Assembly (NCBI GenBank): GCA_944381935.1
Contig: CALWMN010000019.1
Location: 1-51,730, forward strand
DNA from: an uncultured Mediterraneibacter sp.
Lineage (GTDB): Bacteria > Bacillota > Clostridia > Lachnospirales > Lachnospiraceae
Length of the DNA stretch: 51,730 nt
Reading direction: 5' to 3'
The first letter of the stretch is position 1. The number at the start of each line of letters is the position of its first letter. The notes beneath the pieces were generated by a model that worked only from the letters and a program-made list of their open reading frames with translations, was not told the origin of the DNA and made no database searches. This document shows positions 32,410 to 41,782 of this stretch, one piece after another. Made by a program: the position numbers and the translations under genes.

Positions 32410-33594
32410 ATGACAGAATTTCTTGTAAAACATTTTATAAAAGACTATCAGGACGTGGAGAAGGTGTCTGTGAGGACGGCGTACGGCGTACTCGCCAGCA
32501 TTGTGGGCATCTTCTGCAATGTCTTTTTGTTTGCAGTAAAATTTGCAGTAGGTCTTATCCTGCACAGTGTTTCGGTCACGGCGGATGCGTTCAATAACCT
32601 GTCGGATGCAGGTTCCTCCATTATAGGCTTTGTGGGGGTGAAGATGGCGGAGAAACCGGCAGATGCGGACCATCCATTCGGACATGGCAGAATGGAATAC
32701 ATTGCAGCGCTGGTTGTTTCCTTTCTGGTCATAGAAGTGGGATTTACTTTCCTGAAGGACTCTGTCGCTAAGATCCGTACGCCGGAAGAGATCAACTTCC
32801 GGCTGGCATCGGTCGTCATCCTGATTCTGTCAGTCACGGTTAAGCTCTGGCTGGGGTTCTTTAACAGGAAGCTGGGGGAGAAAATTGATTCCAAGGTGAT
32901 GAAAGCGGTATTTACAGACTCTATGGGGGATGTAATTACTACAGGTGCTACAATTCTCTCGCTTCTCTTTTTTGGTGTGACCGGAATCAATATCGACGGT
33001 TTTGTCGGGGTGGGCGTCGCGCTCGTTGTAATGTGGGCGGGGATCGGTATTGCCAGGGATACTTTAGAGCCGCTGATCGGGGAGGCGATTGACCCGGAAG
33101 TGTCTGAGAGGATTAAGAAATTTGTGGAGAGCTATGACGGAATTGAGGGAACCCATGACCTGATTGTACATAATTACGGACCGGGAAGAAGCATGGCGTC
33201 CATCCATGCGGAAGTCCCCAACGATGTAGATATTGAGAAGTCGCATGAGGTCATCGACAGAATCGAACGCGATGCAGGCAGGACACTGGGGATATTCCTG
33301 GTCATCCACATGGATCCGGTGGAGATGAAGGATGAGAGAGTCCTGAAGATACGCCAAGAGGCAGAAAAGATGATAAAGGAGCTGGACCCGGCATGTACCT
33401 TCCATGACTTCCGGGTTGTCCTCGGGGATGAACAGATCAACCTGATCTTTGATATGGTCATACCGATGGAGTATGATGAAAAGACGAGAAATGAACTGCC
33501 GAGGCGCTTTTCGGAGAAGATGAAAGAGATAGATCCGAGATATGAATGTGTGATAACCGTGGATTATGACTATGTCGCGAAACAGGATGAATAA
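32410..33594 (+). CDS. Cation diffusion facilitator family transporter
   Basis: A 394-residue metal efflux protein. HSVSVTADAFNNLSDAGSSI with metal-binding Asp residues of helix 2, DHPFGHGRMEYIAALVVSF, and FTDSMGDVITTGATILSLLF of helix 5 are CDF landmarks. The cytosolic C-terminal domain (about residues 210-300) is extended by an additional ~90 residues with a second ferredoxin-like segment (EYDEKTRNELPRRFSEKMKE), longer than typical CDFs. The metal is probably zinc, manganese or iron, but the sequence does not decide. It starts 4 nt after spoIIR. Confidence 0.9.
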   Translation: MTEFLVKHFIKDYQDVEKVSVRTAYGVLASIVGIFCNVFLFAVKFAVGLILHSVSVTADAFNNLSDAGSSIIGFVGVKMAEKPADADHPFGHGRMEYIAALVVSFLVIEVGFTFLKDSVAKIRTPEEINFRLASVVILILSVTVKLWLGFFNRKLGEKIDSKVMKAVFTDSMGDVITTGATILSLLFFGVTGINIDGFVGVGVALVVMWAGIGIARDTLEPLIGEAIDPEVSERIKKFVESYDGIEGTHDLIVHNYGPGRSMASIHAEVPNDVDIEKSHEVIDRIERDAGRTLGIFLVIHMDPVEMKDERVLKIRQEAEKMIKELDPACTFHDFRVVLGDEQINLIFDMVIPMEYDEKTRNELPRRFSEKMKEIDPRYECVITVDYDYVAKQDE

Positions 33595-33610
33595 GAAAGA
33601 GGGAAAAACA

Positions 33611-34315
33611 ATGTACGAATTTAGCAGCAGAGTGCGCTACAGCGAAATCGACCATAGAGGGACTATGACGCTTCCGGCGCTGATCAATTATTTTCAGGAC
33701 GCCAGCACCTTTCACTCGGAAGAAGTAGGGATGGGGATGAAGATATTAAAAGAGCATAAAAAGGCATGGGTGCTGACCTATTGGCAGGTGATTGTGGAGC
33801 GGTATCCGGCGTTGGGAGAGAGTATTGTCATCGGGACCTTTCCGACGGAGTTCAAGGGGCTATACGGAACGAGAAACTTTTACATGAAAGATTCTCAAGG
33901 GAAATTCGCGGCATACGCGAATTCCATATGGGCGTTCATGGATCTGGAAAAAGGACGTCCGACCCGGCCGGACAGTGAGCACATCAGCGCGTATAAAACA
34001 GAACCGCCGCTGGACATGCCCTATGAAGGACGCAAGATCCGGATGCCGGAAAGCTGTAAGAAGGCAGAGCCCTTTCCGGTGCGCAAATACCATATTGACA
34101 CCAATGAGCATGTAAATAACTGCCAGTACGTACAGATGGCGCTGGAAGTCATCCCGAGGGAGATAAGAGTCAGACAGCTCAGGGTGGACTATAAAAAGTC
34201 TGCGGTCCTGGGGGATATGATCTGTCCGAATCTCTCCTGCGAGACGGACCGCACCGTTGTAGAGCTTTGCGATGCCGGGGGGAATATGTACGCTCTGGTT
34301 GAGTTTAAAGAATAA
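33611..34315 (+). CDS. Acyl-ACP thioesterase
   Basis: Hydrolyses acyl-ACP to release free fatty acids. The 234-residue double hot-dog protein shows VRYSEIDHRGTMTLPALINY with the family's first block, VLTYWQVIVERYPALGESIV, and the catalytic-region YHIDTNEHVNNCQYVQMALE (Asn/His in DTNEHVNN). ATG 33611 follows AGAAAGAGGG. The frame from 33566 would overlap the CDF gene and is not needed. Confidence 0.88.
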   Translation: MYEFSSRVRYSEIDHRGTMTLPALINYFQDASTFHSEEVGMGMKILKEHKKAWVLTYWQVIVERYPALGESIVIGTFPTEFKGLYGTRNFYMKDSQGKFAAYANSIWAFMDLEKGRPTRPDSEHISAYKTEPPLDMPYEGRKIRMPESCKKAEPFPVRKYHIDTNEHVNNCQYVQMALEVIPREIRVRQLRVDYKKSAVLGDMICPNLSCETDRTVVELCDAGGNMYALVEFKE

Positions 34316-34344
34316 GGGGCGGATTCGGGGAAAGCGGGCAAGGA

Positions 34345-35151
34345 TCAGAGGGGACTGCCGGATATTCCCCTGAGGATCTCTTCCAGCACGTCATCTACCG
34401 AGTCCGTGACATGGGTGCAGTGGCGCAGGACGCCCGGCGCCGCATTGGACATGCCATAACTGGTCCCTGCCAGGTCCAGCATCTCAAGATCATTGTACTG
34501 ATCCCCGAATACAATACATTCTTCCGGCGCGACCTGAAAAAGCTCTAAAAACTTTCCAAGAGCCGTGCCCTTATTGGCTCCGGGAAGGATAAAATCGATC
34601 CAGATATTCCCGGATGTCACGACCCTGATCTCAGAGCCGAACATGTTCTGGAGGTGGCGCAGATATGCGGTGATAGCCTCGGGGCCGTCAACCATATTTG
34701 CCACAGCGATTTTCAGGATCGGACCGTCGATTTTAGTGAGGTCATCGACTACTTTTGTCGTATTCTTTATGACATTTAGGATGTGATCGACAAATGCCGA
34801 GTCATGCCCTTCGATGAGGCAGGCGTCCTCCCGGGAGACTGCAATCTCGAAGTTTTTCTCCTTTTTGATTTCCCGGATGATCCGAAATGCCAGGTCATCT
34901 TCAAGAATCCCGCGAAAGAGGACGTCTCCCCTGTGGACGCAGAGGGATCCATTTTCCGCGATGTAGGAAATTTCATCCCTGATGGGGGCGAACATGCGTC
35001 TCTCGCTATCGTACTGCCGGCCGCTCGCCGCAATGAAAATAATCCCTTTCTGCGTCAGCTCGTGTATGAGCCGGATGGAGCGGGGAGTAAGCTCCTGGGC
35101 GCCGTTTTGCAGCAGTGTCCCGTCAAGATCGCTTGCAATCAGTTTAACCAT
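34345..35151 (-). CDS. Cof-type HAD-IIB family phosphatase
   Basis: A 268-residue hydrolase: LIASDLDGTLLQNGAQ with the nucleophile, FIAASGRQYDSERR, the cap domain in the middle, then NKGTALGKFLEL with the motif III Lys and CIVFGDQYNDLEMLDLAG for motif IV. The substrate is unknown. It is the second HAD-IIB protein in the window, and the two are not close copies. It is a monocistronic minus-strand gene between convergent and divergent neighbours. Confidence 0.9.
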   Translation of the reverse strand: MVKLIASDLDGTLLQNGAQELTPRSIRLIHELTQKGIIFIAASGRQYDSERRMFAPIRDEISYIAENGSLCVHRGDVLFRGILEDDLAFRIIREIKKEKNFEIAVSREDACLIEGHDSAFVDHILNVIKNTTKVVDDLTKIDGPILKIAVANMVDGPEAITAYLRHLQNMFGSEIRVVTSGNIWIDFILPGANKGTALGKFLELFQVAPEECIVFGDQYNDLEMLDLAGTSYGMSNAAPGVLRHCTHVTDSVDDVLEEILRGISGSPL

Positions 35152-35326
35152 AGTGAATCCTCCGTTTTATCGATTGTGAAATAGAACAGTGACTTTTCAG
35201 TTTCAATAACATAATGAGTATACACGAAAAATAAGGATGCGTAAACTATTGTTGCGCCGGCTTTCGTGTGATAATATGTTAAAGTATTTACAGGCGGGAT
35301 ATGTTCTGCCGGGAAAGGTGAATAAG

Positions 35327-36727
35327 ATGAGTAAGAAATACGACGTAATTATTATAGGAGCAGGACCTTCCGGGATTTTCTGTGCATATGAGCTGAAAAG
35401 GCTGCGCCCTGGCATCAATATCCTGATGATTGAAAAGGGGCGCAGCATTGAAGAGAGGAACTGCCCGAAGAGGAAGACGAAGGTGTGCGTCGGCTGTAAA
35501 CCCTGTTCGATCACGACAGGATTTGCCGGGGCAGGGGCGTTTTCAGACGGGAAGCTGTCGCTCTCGCCGGACGTGGGAGGCACGCTCCCGGATATTCTCG
35601 GGTATGGCGAGGCGACAGAGCTGATCCGTGAAGCAGACCAGATTTACCTGAAATTCGGAGCTGACACGAAAGTATATGGGGTGGACGATGAAGAGGCGAT
35701 CACGGAGATCAGGACCAAAGCCATAAGGGCGAACTTAAAGCTGATCGAATGTCCGATCCGCCATCTCGGGACAGAGGAAGGGTATAAGATCTATACCAGG
35801 CTTCAGCATCATCTGGCGGATGCCGGGGTGGATATTCTGTTCCACACAATGGTGACGGAGATCCTGATCGAGGACGGAGCGGTAAAAGGAGTCACGACAG
35901 ATAAGGGAGATACATGGTATGCCCCGGAAGTCGTCTCAGGAGTGGGGCGCGAAGGGGCAGAATGGTTTGCCGGGATCTGCGATGAGCATGGGATCGAGAC
36001 AAAGAGCGGGACGGTTGACGTGGGAGTCCGGGTGGAAGTGCGCGATGAGATCATGAAAGAGCTCAACGAAAAGCTCTATGAGGCAAAGCTCATCTATTAT
36101 ACGCCGACATTCGACGACAAGGTACGGGTATTCTGTACAAATCCGTCGGGAGAGGTGGCTACGGAGTACTATGAGAACGGACTGGCAGTCGTCAACGGAC
36201 ACGCGTATAAATCCAAAGACATGAAGACAAACAATACAAACTTTGCACTTCTTGTATCCAAGAATTTTACGGAACCCTTCCGTTCCCCGATCGAGTATGG
36301 AAAACGGATTGCGGAGCTGGGAAATATGCTCTGTGACGGGAAGATTCTGATCCAGAGGTACGGGGATTTCAGGAGAGGGCGAAGGACGACGGGAGAGAGG
36401 CTGCAGAGAAACAACATTGTCCCGACCCTTAAGGACGCCGTGCCGGGTGATCTGTCCCTTGTGTTCCCTCACCGGATCATGGTGGCGATCGATGAGATGA
36501 TCCAGGCGCTGGACAAGGTAACGCCGGGGATCGCCAGTGATGAGACGCTCTTGTATGGCGTGGAGGTGAAATTCTATTCCAACAAAGTCCTTGTGGACCA
36601 AGAGTTCGAGACGAATATAAAGGGACTCAGGGCAATGGGGGACGGAGCCTCTATCACGAGGGGGCTCCAGCAGGCTTCCGCCAACGGACTGAAGGTGGCA
36701 AGAGTCATCGCGGGAAAAACGGTGTAA
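35327..36727 (+). CDS. FAD-dependent oxidoreductase
   Basis: A 466-residue flavoprotein with the N-terminal dinucleotide-binding motif VIIIGAGPSGIFCAYELKRL and a C-terminal GDGASITRGLQQASANGLKV, in which the FAD is closed by a Gly-Asp pair. A Cys-rich insertion (KTKVCVGCKPCSITTGFAGA) follows the first motif and may hold a metal or a redox-active pair. The family is annotated as uncharacterised FAD-dependent dehydrogenases, and the substrate is unknown. ATG 35327 follows GGGAAAGGTG. The longer frame from 35237 covers the leader. Confidence 0.85.
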   Translation: MSKKYDVIIIGAGPSGIFCAYELKRLRPGINILMIEKGRSIEERNCPKRKTKVCVGCKPCSITTGFAGAGAFSDGKLSLSPDVGGTLPDILGYGEATELIREADQIYLKFGADTKVYGVDDEEAITEIRTKAIRANLKLIECPIRHLGTEEGYKIYTRLQHHLADAGVDILFHTMVTEILIEDGAVKGVTTDKGDTWYAPEVVSGVGREGAEWFAGICDEHGIETKSGTVDVGVRVEVRDEIMKELNEKLYEAKLIYYTPTFDDKVRVFCTNPSGEVATEYYENGLAVVNGHAYKSKDMKTNNTNFALLVSKNFTEPFRSPIEYGKRIAELGNMLCDGKILIQRYGDFRRGRRTTGERLQRNNIVPTLKDAVPGDLSLVFPHRIMVAIDEMIQALDKVTPGIASDETLLYGVEVKFYSNKVLVDQEFETNIKGLRAMGDGASITRGLQQASANGLKVARVIAGKTV

Positions 36728-36741
36728 CAAAAAAGAAACAC

Positions 36742-36797
36742 TTGTAACTATTTTGTAATAGTAATATAATGATGCCAGGGCAAAATTTTTTGCCCTG
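36742..36797 (+). promoter_or_regulatory. glmM promoter followed by a hairpin at the transcript start
   Basis: TTGTAA (36742-36747), 17 nt, TATAAT (36765-36770). Transcription would begin near 36777, and CAGGGCAAAA-TT-TTTTGCCCTG (36776-36797) is a perfect 10-bp hairpin right there. Such 5'-terminal stems often protect mRNA from decay. Confidence 0.6.
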
Positions 36798-36840
36798 AAG
36801 TCATATAATATAAAAAGTAAGAATAAAGAGGATGGCAATT

Positions 36841-38184
36841 ATGGGAAAATATTTTGGGACCGACGGTTTCCGCGGCGAAGCGAACGTAGTGCTGACAGTA
36901 GAACATGCATTCAAGGTCGGGCGTTACCTCGGATGGTATTTCGGGCAGGATCACAAGGCGAGGGTCGTGATCGGAAAGGACACAAGAAGGAGCAGTTATA
37001 TGTTTGAGTATGCCCTGGCAGCAGGCCTGACGGCCTCGGGGGCGGACGCGTATCTTCTTCATGTGACGACAACGCCCAGTGTGTCCTACGTGGTAAGGAC
37101 AGAGGACTTTGACTGCGGACTCATGATCTCTGCGAGCCATAACCCGTTCTATGATAACGGGATCAAGGTGATCAACAGCGCCGGACATAAGATGGAGGCG
37201 GAAGTAGAGGACAAGATCGAAGCTTACATTGACGGTGAGACGCAGGAGCTGCCTCTGGCGACAAAGGAGAATATCGGACGCACGATCGACTATGCGGCAG
37301 GAAGGAACCGCTACATCGGACACCTGATCTCGCTGGCGACAAGATCCTTCCGGGATATGCGGGTCGGACTTGACTGTGCCAACGGAAGCTCCTTTATGAT
37401 TGCCAAGAGCGTATTTGACGCGCTCGGGGCAAAGACATACGTCATCAACAATGAACCCAACGGAGTGAATATCAATACGAACTGCGGCTCCACCCATATT
37501 GAAGTCCTTCAGGAATTTGTGAAAGAGAAAAAGCTGGATGTGGGATTTGCGTATGACGGGGATGCGGACAGGTGCATCGCGGTGGATGAGAACGGGAACG
37601 TCGTGGACGGCGACCGTATCATGTATATCTGCGGGAAATATCTGATGGAGCAGGGAAGGCTTAAGGACAATACGATCGTGACGACGGTCATGTCAAACCT
37701 AGGGCTGTACAAAGCGTGCGACAAGGCGGGCATGAAGTATGAGCAGACTGCAGTAGGGGACAAATATGTCTATGAGAATATGATGAAGAACGGGTTTGTC
37801 CTCGGAGGGGAGCAGTCAGGGCATATCATTTTCAGCAAGCATGCAAGAACCGGGGACGGTATCCTGACATCCCTGATGGTCATGGAGGTGATTCTGGAGA
37901 AGAAGATGAGCCTTGGCAAACTGTGTGAGGAAGTGAAGATCTACCCGCAGCTTCTCAAGAATGTGCGCGTCAAGGATAAGAAGACGGCGCGTGAGAACCC
38001 GGCAGTCCAGGAAGCGGTCCAGAAGGCGGCGGACGCTCTTGGAAGCGATGGGCGCATCCTGGTGCGGGAGAGCGGTACGGAGCCTGTGATCCGTGTCATG
38101 GTGGAAGCGGTATCGGATGAAATCTGCCAGAAATATGTGGACGGCGTGATCGAAGTGATTCAGGAGCAGGGACTGACAGAGTAA
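36841..38184 (+). CDS. glmM: Phosphoglucosamine mutase
   Basis: Converts glucosamine-6-phosphate to the 1-phosphate, feeding UDP-GlcNAc for cell-wall synthesis. The 447-residue protein has the GlmM start KYFGTDGFRGEAN, the catalytic phosphoserine loop MISASHNPFYDNGIKV, the metal loop AYDGDADRCIAVD, GGEQSGHIIFSKHARTGDG, and the sugar-phosphate loop RESGTEPVIRVMVE. ATG 36841 lies nine bases after GAGG. ATG 36832 would add three residues. Confidence 0.95.
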   Translation: MGKYFGTDGFRGEANVVLTVEHAFKVGRYLGWYFGQDHKARVVIGKDTRRSSYMFEYALAAGLTASGADAYLLHVTTTPSVSYVVRTEDFDCGLMISASHNPFYDNGIKVINSAGHKMEAEVEDKIEAYIDGETQELPLATKENIGRTIDYAAGRNRYIGHLISLATRSFRDMRVGLDCANGSSFMIAKSVFDALGAKTYVINNEPNGVNINTNCGSTHIEVLQEFVKEKKLDVGFAYDGDADRCIAVDENGNVVDGDRIMYICGKYLMEQGRLKDNTIVTTVMSNLGLYKACDKAGMKYEQTAVGDKYVYENMMKNGFVLGGEQSGHIIFSKHARTGDGILTSLMVMEVILEKKMSLGKLCEEVKIYPQLLKNVRVKDKKTARENPAVQEAVQKAADALGSDGRILVRESGTEPVIRVMVEAVSDEICQKYVDGVIEVIQEQGLTE

Positions 38185-38191
38185 GAAAAAT

Positions 38192-38234
38192 CCCGGTATC
38201 AGCGGAGAAAATATCTCCCTGATACCGGGGTTTT
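38192..38234. terminator. Bidirectional terminator between glmM and ilvE
   Basis: CCCGGTATCAG (38192-38202) pairs with CTGATACCGGG (38219-38229), with an inner GGAG/CTCC stem. A's precede it and GTTTTGTTTT follows, so it can serve both convergent genes. Confidence 0.85.
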
Positions 38235-38237
38235 GTT

Positions 38238-39263
38238 TTACTCGATTACTTTCAGCCAGCCTTCCGGAGCTTCGATGTTCCCCATCTGGATACCGGTCAG
38301 CGTGTCATAAAGTTTCTGGATGGTCGGCCCCATCTTCTCCATGCCGCTCGGGAAACAGATCTCCTCGCCGTGGTTTACGACTTTCCCAACCGGGGAGATG
38401 ACGGCGGCGGTACCGCACAGACCGCACTCTGCAAAGTCTTTCACCTCGTCGAAGTATACATCCCGTTCCTCCACTTCCAGTCCGAGATAGTGCTCTGCGA
38501 CATACATCAGGGACCTTCTTGTGATGGAGGGAAGAATCGTTGACGAGTGTGGCGTTACAACTTTATTGTCCTTTGTGACAAAGAGGAAATTGGCTCCGCC
38601 TGTCTCCTCTACCTTTGTCCTTGTAGCGGAATCCAGATACATATTTTCATCAAAGCCGTTTGCGTGGGCAGTGACGATCGCGTGAAGGCTCATGGCATAA
38701 TTTAATCCCGCTTTGATATGCCCTGTTCCATGCGGCGCGGCACGGTCAAAATCAGAGACACAGATGGTAATTGGCTTTACGCCGCCTTTGAAATACGGCC
38801 CTACCGGTGTGGTGAATACGCGGAACTGATATTCATCGGCAGGCTTTACCCCGATCACCGGGTTAATGCCGAACATATAGGGCCTTACATAAAGAGTGGC
38901 GCCTGACCCGTAGGGCGGAACGTAAGCAGCGTTCGCCTTGATCGTCTGGACGACCGCATCCACGAAGCGCTCCTCAGGGAATACCGGCATCTCAAGCCGC
39001 TTTGCCGAATCTACCATACGGGAAGCGTTGAGGTCAGGACGGAACGTAACAATGCGGCCGTCCGCTGTCGTGTACGCCTTCATTCCTTCAAAAACGGTCT
39101 GGGCATACTGCAGTACTCCTGCACACTCATTCATCACGATGTTCGGGTCGTCGATCAGTGCTCCGGCGTCCCATTTTCCATCCTTGTAATTCGATACATA
39201 TCTTTTGTCTGTGGGCAGATAGGTGAATCCAAGATTCTCCCAGTCAATGTTTTTTTTCTCCAT
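38238..39263 (-). CDS. ilvE: Branched-chain amino acid aminotransferase
   Basis: PLP-dependent final step of Ile, Leu and Val synthesis. The 341-residue fold-type IV enzyme has VLQYAQTVFEGMKAYTTADG, RPYMFGINPVIGVKPADEYQ, the PLP-Lys region YLDSATRTKVEETGGANFLF, and a C-terminal CGLCGTAAVISPVGKV. ATG 39263 follows GGAGGATGTACG. Its own promoter lies upstream. Confidence 0.93.
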   Translation of the reverse strand: MEKKNIDWENLGFTYLPTDKRYVSNYKDGKWDAGALIDDPNIVMNECAGVLQYAQTVFEGMKAYTTADGRIVTFRPDLNASRMVDSAKRLEMPVFPEERFVDAVVQTIKANAAYVPPYGSGATLYVRPYMFGINPVIGVKPADEYQFRVFTTPVGPYFKGGVKPITICVSDFDRAAPHGTGHIKAGLNYAMSLHAIVTAHANGFDENMYLDSATRTKVEETGGANFLFVTKDNKVVTPHSSTILPSITRRSLMYVAEHYLGLEVEERDVYFDEVKDFAECGLCGTAAVISPVGKVVNHGEEICFPSGMEKMGPTIQKLYDTLTGIQMGNIEAPEGWLKVIE

Positions 39264-39315
39264 CGTACATCCTCCATTCCTCTGCGCAAAGCAGTCCATC
39301 AACTATCTACCCGCA

Positions 39316-39344
39316 ATTATAATACGATACATAAAAAAAATCAA
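39316..39344 (-). promoter_or_regulatory. ilvE promoter
   Basis: On the minus strand TTGATT (39344-39339), a 17-nt spacer and TATAAT (39321-39316). No T-box or leader peptide is seen in the ~50-nt leader, so amino acid control by attenuation is not supported. Confidence 0.65.
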
Positions 39345-39358
39345 GAGTGCGCTCTGTT

Positions 39359-40129
39359 TTATCTGCTGACCACCAGTGTCTGATACCCGGCCCTGCGAAG
39401 CTTCTGCTCCATTGCCGCCGCCTCATCCAGCGTGGGGTATGCGCCTACGGTTACTCGGAAGAACCCGTCTCCCTCCGCGATCCCGGCAGGAAAATCCTGC
39501 TCCTTGAGCTCTGCCGTAAGACGTTCGGCGTTTTGCGGGTTGCGGAAGGAACCGGTCTGTACCGTGTAACCGGAGGACATGGAGGAGATTTCCCCGCTCA
39601 TTTGAAGGGTGTCAAGGATTCCTTCCGCAATGGCGAGGGCGATATCCTCAAAATTATCATCGAAGAGCCGGTTGTCTGTATCAGAATTGATAAAACCGAC
39701 CTCGACGAGCACTGCCGGCATCTTTGTGCGGCGCAGCACGACAAGTCCGGGGCGTTCCTTGACTCCCAGGTTGACGAAACCGATGGATTCTAACTGTTCG
39801 TTTATATTCTCTGCCATCTTAAGCTTGAGGCCTGATTTGTCATAGACAAGAGATTCCACACCGGACACCGTGTTGTCGGTGGGATAGGAGTTGCGATGGA
39901 TTGAGATAAAGAAATCCACGCCTGCATTGTTGGCTTCCATAGCTTTCTGATAAGGGGACTCGTAGACGTCCGTGGTTCTTGTGTACTCTACATTGACTCC
40001 CCGGTCCTGCAGGATTTCTCCGATAGCCAGCGTAAGGGCCAGCGCGTCGTCCTTTTCCTGTCTTCCGTTGTAGACGGCGCCGGGATCGCGGCCTCCGTGA
40101 CCGGCGTCGAGCATGATTGAATAGGGCAT
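39359..40129 (-). CDS. N-acetylmuramoyl-L-alanine amidase with SPOR domain
   Basis: A 256-residue zinc amidase (Amidase_3) that would cleave the amide between MurNAc and the stem peptide. SIMLDAGHGGRDPGAVYNGR with the first His, SIHRNSYPTDNTVSGVES with the second His, and VLVEVGFINSDTDNRL with the catalytic Glu are all intact. The last ~75 residues are a SPOR domain (GYTVQTGSFRNPQNAERLTA), which binds glycan devoid of stem peptides. The protein begins directly at the catalytic domain without a signal peptide. Upstream in-frame extension to 40339 is basic and Cys-rich and is not a signal peptide either. Release may be by lysis or an unconventional route. Confidence 0.88.
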   Translation of the reverse strand: MPYSIMLDAGHGGRDPGAVYNGRQEKDDALALTLAIGEILQDRGVNVEYTRTTDVYESPYQKAMEANNAGVDFFISIHRNSYPTDNTVSGVESLVYDKSGLKLKMAENINEQLESIGFVNLGVKERPGLVVLRRTKMPAVLVEVGFINSDTDNRLFDDNFEDIALAIAEGILDTLQMSGEISSMSSGYTVQTGSFRNPQNAERLTAELKEQDFPAGIAEGDGFFRVTVGAYPTLDEAAAMEQKLRRAGYQTLVVSR

Positions 40130-40176
40130 GGTTACATTTCCCTTCGGATTTACTCTATAACAGGATATGCAGAAAG

Positions 40177-40218
40177 CAAAAAAAGGTGACTGCCCCGCCG
40201 CATATGCGGGACAGCCAC
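40177..40218 (-). terminator. Terminator of the CorC-family gene
   Basis: Reading the minus strand, GTGGCTGTCCCGC and its partner GCGGGGCAGTCAC enclose a short ATATGCG loop with one bulge and are followed by TTTTTTT. Confidence 0.75.
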
Positions 40219-40229
40219 GCTGTAATACA

Positions 40230-41573
40230 TCATTTCTCTTTTCCGTTTTCGTGATTCGGAGGGGATTCCTCCGATTCGTCCTTTGCCGCTTCCGATTCCC
40301 CATCCGGATTTTCTTCTTTTGGCTCAGGCAGGTAGACATGGACGGTCTCTACACGGTTTTTCTCTATTCTTTCCACAACAAGCCGGATGCCGTCGTCGGT
40401 ACAGACTTCATCGCCCGCTTCGGGAAGCCGGTCCAGATGCTCGATGATGAATCCTCCGAGAGAGTCATAGTCCTCGGAGTCAAGTTCGATTCCAAGCCGG
40501 TCATTCACATCATCCAGGCTCTTGGAGCCGTCAATAATGTACTCGCGGTCTGAGAGCTGGCGGAACATCTCGTCCTCCTTCTCATCATATTCATCGTGAA
40601 TTTCGCCCACGATCTCTTCCAGAATATCCTCCAGCGTGATAAGGCCTGCCATATCGCCATACTCATCGAGGACGATCGCGATATTGAAGGTTGCCTGACG
40701 CATCTCGACGAGAAGCTCGGAGATGCTTTTGTATTCGTATGTGAAATGCGGCTCACGCAGAAAGTCCCGCATATTAAAAGGCTCGTTCCGGTCATAGAGC
40801 AGAAGATCCTTCATGTTGATGATTCCCACAATATTATCGGACGTATCCTCATAGACCGGAAGCCTGGTAAATCGGTCCTCCCGGAAAATTTCGATCAGTT
40901 CCTCATAAGTATTCTCCACATTGGCAAATGTGACATGTACGCGAGGGACCATGATATCCTTTGCGTTGGCGTCGCCAAGGTCGAATACGTTGTAGATCAT
41001 TTCCTTTTCATCGGATTCAATGACTCCGTTTTCATGGCTCACATCGACGATCGTGCGAAGCTCATCTTCTGTCATGCCCTTTTTCCTTGCGTCCGGGTCT
41101 ACCCGCAGAAGGAACATGATTCCGCGGGAAAATGTGTTGATAATGAAAATGACAGGCGTCATCACTGTCATGAATATCCAGATAACACGGATGTAACGCA
41201 GGGCAACCTTCTCTGCATTGATTGTGGCATAATTCTTAGGCGTGATCTCGCCGAATACCAGAATGGCGACGGTAAGTATTGCGGTTGCGATACTGACCAT
41301 ATATCCGCCGAAAGCATATGCAAGTGTCGCTGACAGGGAAGATGCAGAAATGTTGACAATATTGTTACCTATTAAAATGGCGCTCAGCATCTTGGATGTG
41401 TGATTTGTCGTTACATCGAGGACGAGAGCCGCCCGCTTATCCCCCGCATCGGCCAGGGAACGAAGCCGGATCTTATTGACTGTTGTAAGCGCTGTCTCGT
41501 TCGATGAGAAAAATGCTGAGAGCATCAGAAGAATGACCAATATGATCAATTGAAAAGTGTCACCAGAGTCCAC
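40230..41573 (-). CDS. HlyC/CorC (CNNM)-family membrane protein with CBS domains
   Basis: A 447-residue protein: a DUF21 membrane domain (residues 1-190, with about four helices and SAFFSSNETALTTVNKIRLR at the start), then paired CBS domains (about 205-335, with DIMVPRVHVTFANVENTYEE), then a C-terminal CorC_HlyC domain (from about 350, with YIIDGSKSLDDVNDRLGIEL). The last ~35 residues are acidic. Relatives move or sense magnesium or other divalent ions, though transport is not proven for all. The start at 41573 gives the first membrane helix after nine residues. Confidence 0.88.
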   Translation of the reverse strand: MDSGDTFQLIILVILLMLSAFFSSNETALTTVNKIRLRSLADAGDKRAALVLDVTTNHTSKMLSAILIGNNIVNISASSLSATLAYAFGGYMVSIATAILTVAILVFGEITPKNYATINAEKVALRYIRVIWIFMTVMTPVIFIINTFSRGIMFLLRVDPDARKKGMTEDELRTIVDVSHENGVIESDEKEMIYNVFDLGDANAKDIMVPRVHVTFANVENTYEELIEIFREDRFTRLPVYEDTSDNIVGIINMKDLLLYDRNEPFNMRDFLREPHFTYEYKSISELLVEMRQATFNIAIVLDEYGDMAGLITLEDILEEIVGEIHDEYDEKEDEMFRQLSDREYIIDGSKSLDDVNDRLGIELDSEDYDSLGGFIIEHLDRLPEAGDEVCTDDGIRLVVERIEKNRVETVHVYLPEPKEENPDGESEAAKDESEESPPNHENGKEK

Positions 41574-41782
41574 TGTGTTTTCTTCACTCCTTTATTACTG
41601 AAATACGCCTGAACTTTGGCGCTGAAAATATAGAGATACTGGTACATTATACACTGGTTTCAGGGATTTGGCAAGATTGCCGCCTTTACTTTGCAGTATT
41701 GTTGGATTATAATAGGAACAGTTCACGCGCCTGAAGACAGGCTGTCACAGCCGCGAATGTATAAGAGAAACGGAGTATATTG

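Noticed and set aside
39303-39358. T-box or leader attenuator for ilvE
   Set aside because: The leader is only about 50 nt and has no specifier or antiterminator structure.
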